Positions 7,220 to 16,276 are shown, counted from the first letter of the stretch. The stretch is DNA of 32,495 nucleotides from Actinomycetes bacterium (GCA_021793835.1 JAJYRZ010000006.1:1-32495); one strand, 5' to 3'. A program made the numbers and translations. Notes: generated from the letters alone by a model not told the origin.

Positions 7220-8095
7220 ATGGTTGACCGCACACCCGTAGTGGTGGGCACGGACGGGTCCGCACATGCGGCGAGCGCGGTGGAGTGGGCCGCCGGCTAT
7301 GCGGCCCGCCGTGGCGCCGAACTGCTGATCGTCACCGCGGCCGCCGCACCGGGCCTGCGCGGAGCCGTCGGGCCGTCGATGCAGACGGCGGTGACCGCCG
7401 AGCTGAACGTGCAGGGCGAGTCCGTGGTCGCCGAGGCGGCCGCGATCGCCGAGAAGGCGGCCCCGGGCCTAAAGATCCGTACCGAGGTGCACGTCGGACA
7501 CTCGGCGACCGAGATGATGATGACCGTCGCGAAGAGCGCGGGTGTGCTGGTCGTCGGTGCCCGCGGGCGCGGCGCGGTGGCCTCGGCGGTGCTCGGCTCG
7601 GTGTCGAGCCAGATCGCCTCGCACGCCCCCTGCCCGGTCGTGGTGGTGCCCGGCGACGAGGATCCGCGGGCCGCGACCGGCCCGGTCGTGGTCGGTGTGG
7701 ACGATTCGGCCAACAGCGTGCCGGCGCTCAAGCGCGCGGCCGCCGAGGCCGATGCGGCCGGTGCGACGCTGCTGGCGGTGCACGCCTGGCTCGACGACGC
7801 GGTCGCCTCGTATCCGGTGATCAACACCAGCCGGGACTTCAAGGAGAAGGAGGTGGCCGCGGCCGTGCTCGGTGAGCACGTGGCCGGGCTGGCCACCGAC
7901 TACCCGGATCTGGTCGTCGAACAGCGCGTGGTGGTCGACGACTCCGCGCAGGCGCTGATCAAGCGGTCCGTCGGTGCGCAGCTGGTGGTCGTCGGTTCGC
8001 GCGGGCGCGGCGGCTTCGCCTCGCTGCTGCTCGGCTCGACCAGCGCCAAGGTGCTGCGCCACGCACACTGCCCGGTGATGATCGTGCGCAGCTGA
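7220..8095 (+). CDS. Tandem-domain universal stress protein, paralogue
   Basis: A 291-residue two-domain UspA-superfamily protein, paralogous to the gene just upstream. It shows VGTDGSAHA at the N-terminus, GARGRGAVASAVLGSVS in domain 1, VGVDDSANS opening domain 2 and GSRGRGGFASLLLGSTS in domain 2; both ATP-binding patterns are complete. The ATG follows GGGAGGAGAG. The 95-bp gap to the first copy contains a possible -10 (GATAAGT), so it may have its own promoter as well as read-through. A hairpin between it and the convergent ribBA gene ends the unit. Confidence 0.9.
   Translation: MVDRTPVVVGTDGSAHAASAVEWAAGYAARRGAELLIVTAAAAPGLRGAVGPSMQTAVTAELNVQGESVVAEAAAIAEKAAPGLKIRTEVHVGHSATEMMMTVAKSAGVLVVGARGRGAVASAVLGSVSSQIASHAPCPVVVVPGDEDPRAATGPVVVGVDDSANSVPALKRAAAEADAAGATLLAVHAWLDDAVASYPVINTSRDFKEKEVAAAVLGEHVAGLATDYPDLVVEQRVVVDDSAQALIKRSVGAQLVVVGSRGRGGFASLLLGSTSAKVLRHAHCPVMIVRS
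7972..8059 (+). repeat. 88-bp repeat, copy 2 (inside second usp)
   Basis: Second copy of the near-identical tract at 7001-7088, offset by 971 bp in the same codon frame. The only differences are an A/C and a T/C in the codons for the GST of the ATP-binding loop, both silent. Confidence 0.85.
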
Positions 8096-8120
8096 GCGCG
8101 CGACACCGCACGACGAAAAC

Positions 8121-8163
8121 GCGGCGCCGGCCGGAAAGAACCACTCTTTCCGGCTGGCGCCGC
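8121..8163. terminator. Bidirectional hairpin between usp and ribBA
   Basis: A 19-bp stem (8121-8139 with 8145-8163, one G-T pair, 5-nt loop ACCAC) lies between the convergent ends of the stress-protein gene (8095) and ribBA (8213). The lower stem is GC-rich and the upper part is AAAGA/TCTTT. It can serve both strands. Confidence 0.8.
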
Positions 8164-8212
8164 GCTGTTGCAGGGATGCCGCGCACGGGCCCCGGGGGCG
8201 GGGCTGTGCCGG

Positions 8213-9397
8213 TCAGGCGGTGGCGGTGCCGCCGACCGGATCGGCGGTGAGCGTGGTCTGCGCCGAGACCGCGATGCCGTGGGTGGTCAGCGCGTCGATG
8301 ACCGCGCCCGTGCGCTGCTCGTCGTCGGAGGGGCCGAACAGCAGTCGCGCGGACTGCACACCCAGGTCCGCCAGGATGCGGGCGGCGACCGGCAGATCGT
8401 CGGCCGACGGGTGCCGCAGGTAGACCAGCACCCCGCGCTCGGCGTGATCGATCTCCTCGAGCCCGGCACCCAGATCACGGCCGCACCCGCACTGCAGGGA
8501 CCGGAAGGTGTCGCCCTCGGCGCACTCGGAGTGGATGCGCACCGGCACCTCGGTGCCGGCCGGATCCCCGGAGACCAGGGCCACGTGCTCGGCCCCGCCG
8601 ACCACGGCGGTGTAGCCGTGGGCGCGGAACACCCCGTGCGAGGTGGGCACGCGGGCGGCCGGGCCGCGCTCGACCAGGTGGTCGTTGTGCCGGCGCCAGG
8701 CGATCAGGTCGGCGATGGTGATGATCGCCAGCTCGTGCTCGGCGGCGAAGCGGCGCAGCTCGTCGGTGCGCGCCATCACCAGCGGATCGTCCTCGCTGAC
8801 GATCTCGCAGATCACCCCGGCCGGGCGCAGACCGGCCAGCCGGGCAAGGTCGACCGCGGCCTCGGTGTGCCCGTCGCGCTCGAGCACCCCGCCGTCGCGG
8901 GCCCGCAGCGGCACCACATGCCCGGGGCGGGTGAAGTCGGCGGGGCGGGTGCGCGGATCGGCGAGCAGCCGGCAGGTGCGTGCCCGGTCGGCGGCCGAGA
9001 TGCCGGTCGTGCCGCCCTCGCGGGCGTCGACGGTGACGGTGTAGGCGGTGCCGTGCTTGTCCTGGTTCTCGCTCGCCATCGGCGGCAGGCCCAGGCGGTC
9101 GCATTCGGCGCCGGTCAGCGGCGCACACACGAAACCGGAACTGTGCCGGACGAGGAAGGCCATCAGTTCGGGGGTGGCCTTCTCGGCGGCGAAGATCAGA
9201 TCGCCCTCGTTCTCCCGGTCCTCGTCGTCGAGCACCACGACCATGCGTCCGGCCGCGATCTCGGCCAGAGCGGTGTCGATGGAGTCGAAACCCGCGGTGG
9301 GTTCGACGGGCACGGCGGCGACGACCGGGCCGGTGGCCGGCACATCGTCGGCCTCGACCAGCACCGGTCCGACCAGACCCTCATGCGTGGATGTCAT
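8213..9397 (-). CDS. ribBA: RibBA: 3,4-DHBP synthase with degenerate GTP cyclohydrolase II domain
   Basis: Riboflavin biosynthesis. RibB converts ribulose 5-phosphate to 3,4-dihydroxy-2-butanone 4-phosphate; RibA opens GTP in the other branch. In this 394-residue protein the RibB half (about 38-235) looks intact: [11 protein letters not shown] at 57-67, [17 protein letters not shown] at 129-134, [13 protein letters not shown]. The RibA half keeps the three zinc Cys (C292, C303, C305 in [10 protein letters not shown]...LQCGCG). After VYLRHP (325-330) it jumps directly to the [13 protein letters not shown] region. The roughly 45-residue catalytic stretch found in other RibA proteins (Q/HEGRGIGL, the RAYALQD helix and the ANxxLG...DxRD(Y/F) segment) is absent. 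I infer that the RibA half is inactive and a separate GTP cyclohydrolase II must exist elsewhere. An FMN riboswitch precedes the gene; GAGGAAGTGGGG is the ribosome binding site. Confidence 0.9.
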   Translation of the reverse strand: MTSTHEGLVGPVLVEADDVPATGPVVAAVPVEPTAGFDSIDTALAEIAAGRMVVVLDDEDRENEGDLIFAAEKATPELMAFLVRHSSGFVCAPLTGAECDRLGLPPMASENQDKHGTAYTVTVDAREGGTTGISAADRARTCRLLADPRTRPADFTRPGHVVPLRARDGGVLERDGHTEAAVDLARLAGLRPAGVICEIVSEDDPLVMARTDELRRFAAEHELAIITIADLIAWRRHNDHLVERGPAARVPTSHGVFRAHGYTAVVGGAEHVALVSGDPAGTEVPVRIHSECAEGDTFRSLQCGCGRDLGAGLEEIDHAERGVLVYLRHPSADDLPVAARILADLGVQSARLLFGPSDDEQRTGAVIDALTTHGIAVSAQTTLTADPVGGTATA

Positions 9398-9478
9398 CTT
9401 CGCCCCACTTCCTCGCGCATTTCAAACGGCGCTCGGGGACGGGCGGCGCGCGGCGGCTTCCGATACCGCAGCGGTGTC

Positions 9479-9629
9479 GTTCTCTTTCATCCGGACTGTG
9501 ACCGTCGGCTCCGGGATCGCACCGGAATCTGCTTGTCCCCTCCGAAAAGTCGGAGGGCGCTCGCGGGCTCATGCGACCCGTAAGGGCCGCCATCACCGCC
9601 GGTGGGGAATCGCACCCCGCCCCGAGAAC
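9479..9629 (-). promoter_or_regulatory. FMN riboswitch (RFN element)
   Basis: On the minus strand the conserved RFN blocks appear in order: CGGGGCGGGGTGCGATTCCC, ACCGGCGGT, AGCCCGCGAGCG, GATTCCGGTGCGAT..CCGGAGCCGACGGT and CAGTCCGGATGAAAGA. The ends pair as GTTCTC/GAGAAC (9624-9629 with 9479-9484), closing P1. It lies about 80 bp before ribBA. FMN binding should lower ribBA expression. I could not identify the exact expression platform. Confidence 0.95.
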
Positions 9630-9670
9630 TTCCTGTCATCGACGGTACCACGCAGTCGGCAGACGACTCC

Positions 9671-9697
9671 GCCGGCTTCCGGGCGACGGAAACCGGC
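9671..9697 (-). terminator. Hairpin behind nagB
   Basis: GCCGG-C-TTCCG, loop GGCGA, CGGAA-A-CCGGC: two 5-bp stems with one internal mismatch, starting 37 bp after the nagB stop and before the ribBA leader. A weak but well-placed terminator candidate. Confidence 0.45.
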
Positions 9698-9733
9698 AGG
9701 TCATCCCCGGCGCTCACGGCCGGGCGGGGCGGA

Positions 9734-10516
9734 TCAGAGGCGCTGCCACTCGAACTTGTTGGCGTAGGCGAAGCGGTAGTAGTCGCCGTGTTTGAACTTC
9801 GCCGCGGCCGGCTCGTCGACCAGCACGGTGACGTGCGGATGCAGCTGGACCACCGAGGCCGGCAGGCTCGCCGACACCGGCCCTTCCACCGCGGCCGCGA
9901 TCGCATCGGCCTTGTGCGCGCCGAAGGCCAGCAGGATCAGATGGCGGGAGTCGAGCACGGTGCCCAGGCCCTGGGTGATGCAGTGCACCGGCACCTCGTC
10001 GAGCGAGGAGAAGAACCGGGCGTTGTCCCGCCGGGTCGATTCGGCGAGCGTCTTGACCCGGGTGCGGCTGGCCAGCGAGGAACCCGGCTCGTTGAAGCCG
10101 ATGTGCCCGTCGGTGCCGATGCCCAGGATCTGCACATCGATCCCGCCCGCATCGGCGATCGCCGCCTCGTACTGCGCGGCCGCGGTCGACAGCCCGTCCA
10201 GCCCGCCCGGCGGCAGCATCACCTGCGCGGGCACCAGGCCCATCGGCTCGATGAACTCCCGGCGCAGCACCTCGGCGTAGCTCTCCGGGTGCCCGTCGGG
10301 CAGCCCGACGTACTCGTCGAGGGCGAACGCCTTGAGGTTCTTGAGCCAGTCCTGCCCGGCCGCCCGACGCACCATCGCGTGATAGGTCGAGGTGGGGGTG
10401 GAGCCGGTGGCCAGCCCCAGCACGGGCTCGGGCTCGTCGATCAGGCGCCGCAGAATCGCTTCGGCGGCCAGTTCCCCGGCGACCTGGTCGTCGGGGACGA
10501 TGACGATCTCGGCCAC
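9734..10516 (-). CDS. nagB: Glucosamine-6-phosphate deaminase
   Basis: Converts glucosamine 6-phosphate to fructose 6-phosphate and ammonia in amino-sugar catabolism; cytosolic. The 260-residue product has the usual family length. Diagnostic segments are GLATGSTP (phosphate loop), FALDEYVGL with the catalytic Asp, GIGTDGHIGFNEPGSS, and VKTLAESTRRDN. GTG at 10516 is chosen because TGAGGAG lies 7-8 bases upstream; the longer GTG at 10531 overlaps that site. No nagA (deacetylase) or sugar transporter gene lies nearby, so the pathway context is incomplete. The MFS transporter gene upstream on the same strand is 109 bp away and belongs to a family for organic acids and osmolytes, so I do not link it to amino sugars. 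Confidence 0.93.
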   Translation of the reverse strand: MAEIVIVPDDQVAGELAAEAILRRLIDEPEPVLGLATGSTPTSTYHAMVRRAAGQDWLKNLKAFALDEYVGLPDGHPESYAEVLRREFIEPMGLVPAQVMLPPGGLDGLSTAAAQYEAAIADAGGIDVQILGIGTDGHIGFNEPGSSLASRTRVKTLAESTRRDNARFFSSLDEVPVHCITQGLGTVLDSRHLILLAFGAHKADAIAAAVEGPVSASLPASVVQLHPHVTVLVDEPAAAKFKHGDYYRFAYANKFEWQRL

Positions 10517-10625
10517 AACCCGTCTCCTCACATCCGCATCGATCGGGCAGATGGCCCGCTTTCCGCGCTGTCGAGTTTAAGCGGTGCCCGCCCCGAAGCA
10601 CGACAGCGACCCGGCCGGAGACGGT

Positions 10626-12062
10626 CTACTCCTCGGCCGGGGCGGCCTCCTCCTCCTGCTCGAGCACCGGGTCGGTGTCGTGCTCGTCCACCGGTTCGCC
10701 CGGGATCACGGTGCCGCGGATCGACATCCCGGCCGTCTCGCGCAGGAACCGGACCGACACCAGACCGATCAGGCAGGCCGCCATGACATAGACCGCGGGG
10801 AACAGCTCGAACCCGGTCGCATCGATCACCGCGTCGTTGACCAGCGGCGCGGTGCCGCCGAAGATCGCGGTGGAGACGTTGTAGCCGATCGCGAAGCCCG
10901 CGTAGCGCACATGGGTGGGGAACATCGCCGGGAACGTCGCCGAGATCGTGGCCAGCTGCGGCAGATAGAAAAGACCCAGCACCGCGAAGCCCAGCAGCGC
11001 CCAGCCGAAGCCCTGACCCATCAGCCAGTACATCGGCACCGCGAGGACGAACAACCCGATCAACGACCAGCGCCACATCGGTTTCCGTCCCGCGGAGTCC
11101 GACCAGCGGCCGAAGAACGGGATGGCCGCGATCATCGCCAGCTCGCCGAGCAGCAGCACGACCGAGGCGGCCTTGGTCGACAGCCCGAGCGAGGACTTCA
11201 GATACGTCGGCTGATAGGTCAGCAGCGTGTAGTTGACGATGTTGAGCGAGACCACCATCCCGGACATCACCAGGATGGGCCGCCAGTAGTTGACCAGCAG
11301 ATCCTTCAGCCCGCCCAGGATCGACTCCTGGGCCTGGCCGGCGTCGTCGACCTCGGTGAACACCGGGGAGTCCTCGAGCTGCGAACGCAGGAACAGCCCG
11401 ACCGCGCCCAACGGCAGGGCGAGCAGGAACGGGATGCGCCAGCCCCAGTCGTGCATGGACTGCTCGCTCATCAACAGCTGGCACAGCAGCACCACCGCGG
11501 TGCCGCCGGCGAATCCGGCGAGCGTGCCGAACTCCAGGAAGCTGCCGTAGCGCCCGCGCCGGGAGTCGGGGGAGTACTCGGCCATGAACGTGGCCGCCCC
11601 GCCGTATTCGCCGCCGGTGGAGAAGCCCTGCACCACGCGCAGCGCGATCAGCAGGATCGGTGCGGCGATGCCGATGGTGGCGTGCGAGGGGATCAGACCG
11701 ATCAGCGCGGTGGCCACCGACATCAGGATGATCGTGGTGGCCAGCACGGCCTTGCGGCCCAGCCGGTCGCCGATCGGTCCCCAGATGAACCCGCCCAGCG
11801 GACGGAGCACGAAGGAGATCGCGAAGCCGAGCATGGTGCCGATCGAGCCGAGATCGCCCGGGAAGAACGCGTCGGTCAGATAGACCGCGGTGGTGGCGTA
11901 GACGCCGTAGTCGAACCACTCTGTGGCGTTGCCGATCGCCGAACCGGAGATCGCCTTGCGCAATACGCTGCGGCCCTCCGCGGTGCGCGAGTCGGGCAGA
12001 GCGGTGTCGCCGGCGGGTTCCGGGGGCTGGGCCGGATCGTCCGCATCGGTGGTCGTGGGCAC
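10626..12062 (-). CDS. MFS transporter, metabolite:H+ symporter (MHS) family
   Basis: A 478-residue permease with 12 predicted membrane helices, related to ProP, KgtP and ShiA, which import organic acids, betaines or aromatic acids with protons. Family marks are SAIGNATEWFDYGVYAT at the first helix, the loop 2-3 motif GPIGDRLGRK, RVVQGFSTGGEYGGAATFMAEYSP, FLEFGTLAGFAGGT in helix 5, and the repeated motif GRWSDSAGRKP between helices 8 and 9. The N-terminal 35 and C-terminal 30 residues are hydrophilic; the tail is Glu-rich (EQEEEAAPAEE). GTG at 12062 follows AGGAGGACCC. The substrate cannot be told from sequence. It has its own upstream space of 229 bp and is followed by nagB. Confidence 0.88.
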   Translation of the reverse strand: MPTTTDADDPAQPPEPAGDTALPDSRTAEGRSVLRKAISGSAIGNATEWFDYGVYATTAVYLTDAFFPGDLGSIGTMLGFAISFVLRPLGGFIWGPIGDRLGRKAVLATTIILMSVATALIGLIPSHATIGIAAPILLIALRVVQGFSTGGEYGGAATFMAEYSPDSRRGRYGSFLEFGTLAGFAGGTAVVLLCQLLMSEQSMHDWGWRIPFLLALPLGAVGLFLRSQLEDSPVFTEVDDAGQAQESILGGLKDLLVNYWRPILVMSGMVVSLNIVNYTLLTYQPTYLKSSLGLSTKAASVVLLLGELAMIAAIPFFGRWSDSAGRKPMWRWSLIGLFVLAVPMYWLMGQGFGWALLGFAVLGLFYLPQLATISATFPAMFPTHVRYAGFAIGYNVSTAIFGGTAPLVNDAVIDATGFELFPAVYVMAACLIGLVSVRFLRETAGMSIRGTVIPGEPVDEHDTDPVLEQEEEAAPAEE

Positions 12063-12291
12063 GGGTCCTCCTGGGGCGGGTCGATGTCGATCCGTCCCTC
12101 CCGCTCACCGCGCCGCCGAAGCGCTCGGGCTCAGCCCGCTGACCGCCCCGGCGGGTCACAGCGGGGGTGGGACGAGCCGACCGACCGCGTTGACGCCTGT
12201 TGTGCGAAGAGGTCCCACCCTGCCACGGACCGCTGACGATCGCAGCCCGAATCGGTCGTCACGGGGCCGGCCGGGGCCGCCGGTGCGCCGG

Positions 12292-14337
12292 TCACACCAG
12301 GTCTCGGGGCACCGACAGGTCCCAGCTGTCGGCGAAGACGCGGTGCCGTCCGCGCCCGGGCCGGGTCTGATACGCGTCGATCTGGGCGCTGATCATGAGC
12401 TCGTCGGCGGTGGAGGAGAGCACCGTGGCCGTGGCGACCTCGATGTCGTGATCGTCGAAGGCGATCGTGCGGCGGGTGCGGGTCTCGCCGCGCACCGAGG
12501 TCACGTCGCCGGCGCGGAAGCTGAACCACTCGGTGGTCGCCTTGCCGAGGGTGGTGCCGGTCTCCTCGATCGTCTCGGTTCCGTGGTCGTCGACGATCTC
12601 CAGCCCGGTCACCCCGGTGGCCAGGTCGCGGGTGGTGCGCCAGTGATGCGCGCCGGGATCGACCGGGGTCAGCGCGAGCGGTGCGGCGGCCGCGGGCGGG
12701 TCGAGGGGCCGCAGCGCGGCGTCCTCGGCGTCGCGGCGCGGGCGCACCGGCAGGGTCAGCGCCGAGGTGCCGGTGTACACGGTCACGGTCGCCGGCTCGG
12801 GCGCCGGCCACGCCAGCGGGAAGTAGGAGCTGGAGATCGACAGCCGGACCCGGTGCCCGGCCGGGAAGGCCTGCGCGATGCCGTTGAGCGGCAGCCGCAC
12901 CCGGTACCGCCGCCCCGGCTCGAGCGGGGTCGGATGGGCGTCGGAGTCCCGATGGGTCAGGTTGAGCAGGCCGTAGGTCACCCGCGTGGCCTGCCCGTCG
13001 GGGGCCACGTCCGAGATGCGTGCGGCGACCATCGCCACCGGCCGATCGGCGGACACGTCGAGCTCGAGGTGGGGCAGCCCGAGGATCTGCATCTCCTCGG
13101 CCAGCGGATCGGTCTCGAACACCAGGGCCCCGCCGTCCTCGTCGCGTTGGTCGCCCGGCAGATCGGGGGTGGCGGCGTAGGACGCCCATTTGCCGCCGGA
13201 CATGCCCACGCTCAGCGGCGAATGCACATCGAGCGGTCGCGGATTGACCTCGGCCGGGTCGACGTGTTCGTCCAGGGTGTGCCGGGTCAGGGTGTATCGC
13301 AGCGGTGCGGTGTGCGGGCTCGGCCAGCCCGGTTCGCCCACCCACCGGCCGGGCCGCTCGTCGTAGGACGGGTTCGGCGGCACCGAATCCTGCATCCACG
13401 CGCGCAGCATCGGCTCGTCCATCACCCCGGTGTCCACGCCCTTGAGCCAGTGGTCGAACCAGCGCACCACCTCCTGCAGGAAACCGATCGCCGGGCCCGG
13501 CACCCCCAGGTGCGGGTATTTGTGTCCCCACGGGCCGATCAGGCCCTTGCGCGGCACGTCGAGGTGTTCGAGGAGACGGAAGATCGCGTTGGTGTAGCCG
13601 TCCGCCCAGCCGCCGACCGCGAGCACGGGGCAGTCGACCGCGGCGTAGTCCTCGTTGACCGAGGCACGCTTCCAGTAGTCGTCGCGGTGCTGGTGCGACA
13701 GCCACTTGTGCACCCACAGCCCCGATCCGCGCAGCCGGTCGAGCCACATGTCCTTCCACCGGTCGCCGACGATGCGCGGATCCGGCGGCAGCGAGTTGAA
13801 CGCGAACATCACCGTCGCCTCCGACAGGTTGTCCGACAGCAGACAGCCGCCCATGTAGTGCATGTTGTCCACGTACAGGTCGTCGGTGGCCGAGGCGGAG
13901 ACGATCGCCTTCAGTGCCGGCGGCCGGCGTGCCGCGACGTGCAGGGCGTTGAACCCGCCCCAGGAGATGCCCATCATCCCCACCGATCCGTCGCACCACG
14001 GCTGCGCGGCCAGCCAGTCGATGACCGCGACCGCATCGTCCTGTTCGGTGGGCAGGTACTCGTCTTCGAGCACCCCGTCGGAGTCGCCGCTGCCGCGCAG
14101 GTCCACCCGCACGCAGGCGTAGCCGTGCCCGGCGATGAACGGATGGTTCAGCGCATCGCGCTGCCGGGTGTCCTCCCGCTTGCGGTAGGGCAGGTACTCC
14201 AGCACCGCCGGCACCGGCTCCTGCTCGGCGTCGACCGGCAGCCAGATGCGGGCGGCCAGCCGACATCCGTCGGGCATGGGGATGAAGACGTTCTCGATCT
14301 CGCGGACGTCGCGGGGGAAGTCCGTCACCGTCTGCAC
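12292..14337 (-). CDS. CocE/NonD-family alpha/beta hydrolase
   Basis: Serine hydrolase of the CocE/NonD (X-Pro dipeptidyl-peptidase-like) family, which cleaves esters or peptides; members include cocaine esterase and glutaryl acylase. From GTG at 14337 (AGGAGG seven bases upstream) it has 681 residues. Residues 15-270 form the hydrolase core with the nucleophile motif GISWGG (Ser125), the Asp in GGWADGYTNAI and the His in GPWGHKYPH. The C-terminal part from about 320 is the jelly-roll domain (LELDVSADRPVAMVAARISD, FPAGHRVRLSISSSYFPLAW). No signal peptide is visible, so it is probably cytosolic. The ATP-grasp gene lies upstream on the same strand, 85 bp away, and the two may be cotranscribed. 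Substrate unknown. Confidence 0.88.
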   Translation of the reverse strand: MQTVTDFPRDVREIENVFIPMPDGCRLAARIWLPVDAEQEPVPAVLEYLPYRKREDTRQRDALNHPFIAGHGYACVRVDLRGSGDSDGVLEDEYLPTEQDDAVAVIDWLAAQPWCDGSVGMMGISWGGFNALHVAARRPPALKAIVSASATDDLYVDNMHYMGGCLLSDNLSEATVMFAFNSLPPDPRIVGDRWKDMWLDRLRGSGLWVHKWLSHQHRDDYWKRASVNEDYAAVDCPVLAVGGWADGYTNAIFRLLEHLDVPRKGLIGPWGHKYPHLGVPGPAIGFLQEVVRWFDHWLKGVDTGVMDEPMLRAWMQDSVPPNPSYDERPGRWVGEPGWPSPHTAPLRYTLTRHTLDEHVDPAEVNPRPLDVHSPLSVGMSGGKWASYAATPDLPGDQRDEDGGALVFETDPLAEEMQILGLPHLELDVSADRPVAMVAARISDVAPDGQATRVTYGLLNLTHRDSDAHPTPLEPGRRYRVRLPLNGIAQAFPAGHRVRLSISSSYFPLAWPAPEPATVTVYTGTSALTLPVRPRRDAEDAALRPLDPPAAAAPLALTPVDPGAHHWRTTRDLATGVTGLEIVDDHGTETIEETGTTLGKATTEWFSFRAGDVTSVRGETRTRRTIAFDDHDIEVATATVLSSTADELMISAQIDAYQTRPGRGRHRVFADSWDLSVPRDLV

Positions 14338-14422
14338 TGTGCGCCTCCTGATCCTGCGGGCCGGTGGGTCCACCGATCGCCCTACCCGCTGCGGAGGGTC
14401 TTCACACCCGGGGCGTGCCCGG

Positions 14423-15703
14423 TCACTCCTGCGTGACGATGAACGGCAGGAGCCGCTGCACCTCGGCGAAGGCGGCGGCCAGGGCGTCGGTGTCGGCCGC
14501 GCCGAGATACGCCTCGCCCAGGACGTAGCGGTAGGGGTCCTGATTCGGCAGCGCGGAGAGCCGGTCGCCGGGCTCGACGACCGCGGTGAAGACGGTCTCG
14601 GGGAACCTCTCGCGCACCCGGTCGAGGTCGGCGGCGGTGGGCACCGCCTGCACCGTCCCGTCCCGGTCGCGGGTGAGGAAGCATTTGGCGGCGGCCCCGA
14701 ACCGGCCCTGCCGCGCGCCGGGGCGGGGCCGGCGCCCCAGGGCGATGTCGATGGCGAACTCGTGGTTCGACGCGCCGTCGACCTTGCTGAACAGGTCGCT
14801 GTGGGACTGGGAGATCCGGGTGTTGACCTCGATCAGCCACAGCGCGTCGGTGTCCGGATCCCACATGAACTCGGCGTTGAAGCAGCCGTCGTCGAAGCCG
14901 ACGTGGCGCACCAGGTCCTCGGTGATCGCGGTCATCCGCTCCTGCACCCGGGACGGAACGGTCGCGGCCGGGTAGTCGATCCGGTCGAAGCTGGGTCCGT
15001 CGTCCTCCCGGTGCATGTCCACCAGGCCGTGGACGAGGAACTCGCCCCGGAACATCGAGCCCTCCGGGGCGGCCTGCACGCCGCTGATGATCTGTTCGGC
15101 CAGGCAGTGGTTGCCGCCGATCCCGGCGACCTCGGCGGGCAGATCGACCATCGCCAGCGCCTCGTCGAAGGCCTCGCCCACCCGTCCGATCTCCGCCCGG
15201 ATCTCGGTGATCGCCGCCTCGAATCCGGCCCGGTCCTCGATCGCGAAGCCGAGCTGGGAGGAGTGCGACTTGATCGGTTTGATCCAGAACGGGAACTCCA
15301 GATCGATCTGGGCGAGCGGATCGTCGGCGAACGGATCGAAGGCCGCGAACCCGGGCACCACGTCGGGTACGCACTGCTGCTGGGCCAGGCGCGACCAGTA
15401 CTTGTGCTCGAAGGTCAGCACACTGGCCAACGACGGTGCGGCGATGCCGCGCTCGGCGGCCAGCACGGGGGCGAGCACGCTGGTGGGGAAGTCCCAGTGC
15501 GCGATGATCGCATCGACCGTGCCGTCGAAGTCGGCGAGTTGGGTGCGGGCCCGGTCGAGCAGTCCGGTCAGGTCGTAGGTGTCGGCCTCGACGAGGGTGT
15601 GCTCGTCGAGCAGGTCGTGGAAGGTCAGGGACCCGGCGAGCGGGACGGTCTCCAGTTCCTTGCGCTGCCAGTCCGTCAGTCCGAGGACGAATACGTTCTG
15701 CAT
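14423..15703 (-). CDS. ATP-grasp domain protein
   Basis: ATP-grasp enzymes join a carboxylate to an amine or thiol through an acyl-phosphate. This 426-residue protein has an N-terminal Rossmann-like region (residues 1-110, MQNVFVLGLTDWQ...IIAHWDFP), an ATP-grasp lid region (HKYWSRLAQQQCVPDVVPGF; FPFWIKPIKSHSSQLGFAI) and the Mg-binding strand WLIEVNTRISQSHSDLF with the Glu and Asn typical of the fold. The C-terminal 100 residues (FPETVFTAVVEPGDRLSALP) also resemble carboxylate-amine ligases of this group. ATG at 15703 is used: the open frame continues upstream but would run into the next gene. The ribosome binding site is weak. Substrate and product are not predictable from the neighbours. Confidence 0.78.
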   Translation of the reverse strand: MQNVFVLGLTDWQRKELETVPLAGSLTFHDLLDEHTLVEADTYDLTGLLDRARTQLADFDGTVDAIIAHWDFPTSVLAPVLAAERGIAAPSLASVLTFEHKYWSRLAQQQCVPDVVPGFAAFDPFADDPLAQIDLEFPFWIKPIKSHSSQLGFAIEDRAGFEAAITEIRAEIGRVGEAFDEALAMVDLPAEVAGIGGNHCLAEQIISGVQAAPEGSMFRGEFLVHGLVDMHREDDGPSFDRIDYPAATVPSRVQERMTAITEDLVRHVGFDDGCFNAEFMWDPDTDALWLIEVNTRISQSHSDLFSKVDGASNHEFAIDIALGRRPRPGARQGRFGAAAKCFLTRDRDGTVQAVPTAADLDRVRERFPETVFTAVVEPGDRLSALPNQDPYRYVLGEAYLGAADTDALAAAFAEVQRLLPFIVTQE

Positions 15704-15807
15704 GGCAGGCGGGTGCCCCGGACCGCGGAGCGGAAACCTTTCGCGCGTGGTGACCCGCCGCCCGATCCGGGCCGCGGCGCGCAGGCGGGGCGGGAGGTCG
15801 GCGGCGG

Positions 15808-16254
15808 TCAGCCCAGCCAGGCGGCGACGAAACCGGCGGTGAGCACGGCGGTGCCGCCGATCTCCCCGACGATCAGCGCCCACATGAACGCGTGCGTGCC
15901 GCGCACCGGGTGGGCGAGCTGGTTGTCGGTGTCCTCGAGCATCCCGTGCACGACGTAGCTGGCGATCGCGGCGAGGAAGAAGCCGACGACCACCAGCACC
16001 GCGACGAGGTTCACCGCGGTCGGCCAGGCGCTGAGCTCGACCAGCACCGCCAGCAGCACGGTGGCGAAGGAGTACATCAGTGCCGCCCGGTGGGCGATGT
16101 CGACGTACGGGTGGGCGTGATGTTCGGGCCGGGTGGCCATCTGGTGGTACTTCCACACCCCCAGGGCCAGCGCCCAGAGGAAGGTCAGCGCGGCGAGCAG
16201 GACGGTGATGCGGGTGTCGACGCCCAGGGCGCCGACCAGTTCGGTGGCGGTCAT
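15808..16254 (-). CDS. Small four-helix membrane protein, unknown function
   Basis: A 148-residue integral membrane protein with four predicted helices at about 15-35 (ITVLLAALTFLWALALGVW), 55-75, 78-102 (NLVAVLVVVGFFLAAIASYV) and 122-146. Between helices 1 and 2 lies a His-rich loop (KYHQMATRPEHHAHPYVDIAHR), which could bind metal or haem, though nothing else supports that. The Arg-Ala at its end and the later HPVRGTHAFMWAL stretch are the other polar spots in the helices. I recognise no named family. It lies 22 bp after the GNAT gene on the same strand, so the two probably share a transcript. Confidence 0.75.
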   Translation of the reverse strand: MTATELVGALGVDTRITVLLAALTFLWALALGVWKYHQMATRPEHHAHPYVDIAHRAALMYSFATVLLAVLVELSAWPTAVNLVAVLVVVGFFLAAIASYVVHGMLEDTDNQLAHPVRGTHAFMWALIVGEIGGTAVLTAGFVAAWLG

Positions 16255-16276
16255 GGCACCGATGATGCCTGCCGGC

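Noticed and set aside
9734-12062. Amino-sugar uptake and degradation operon (nagB plus transporter)
   Set aside because: The transporter belongs to the MHS family for organic acids and osmolytes, and a 109-bp gap separates the genes.
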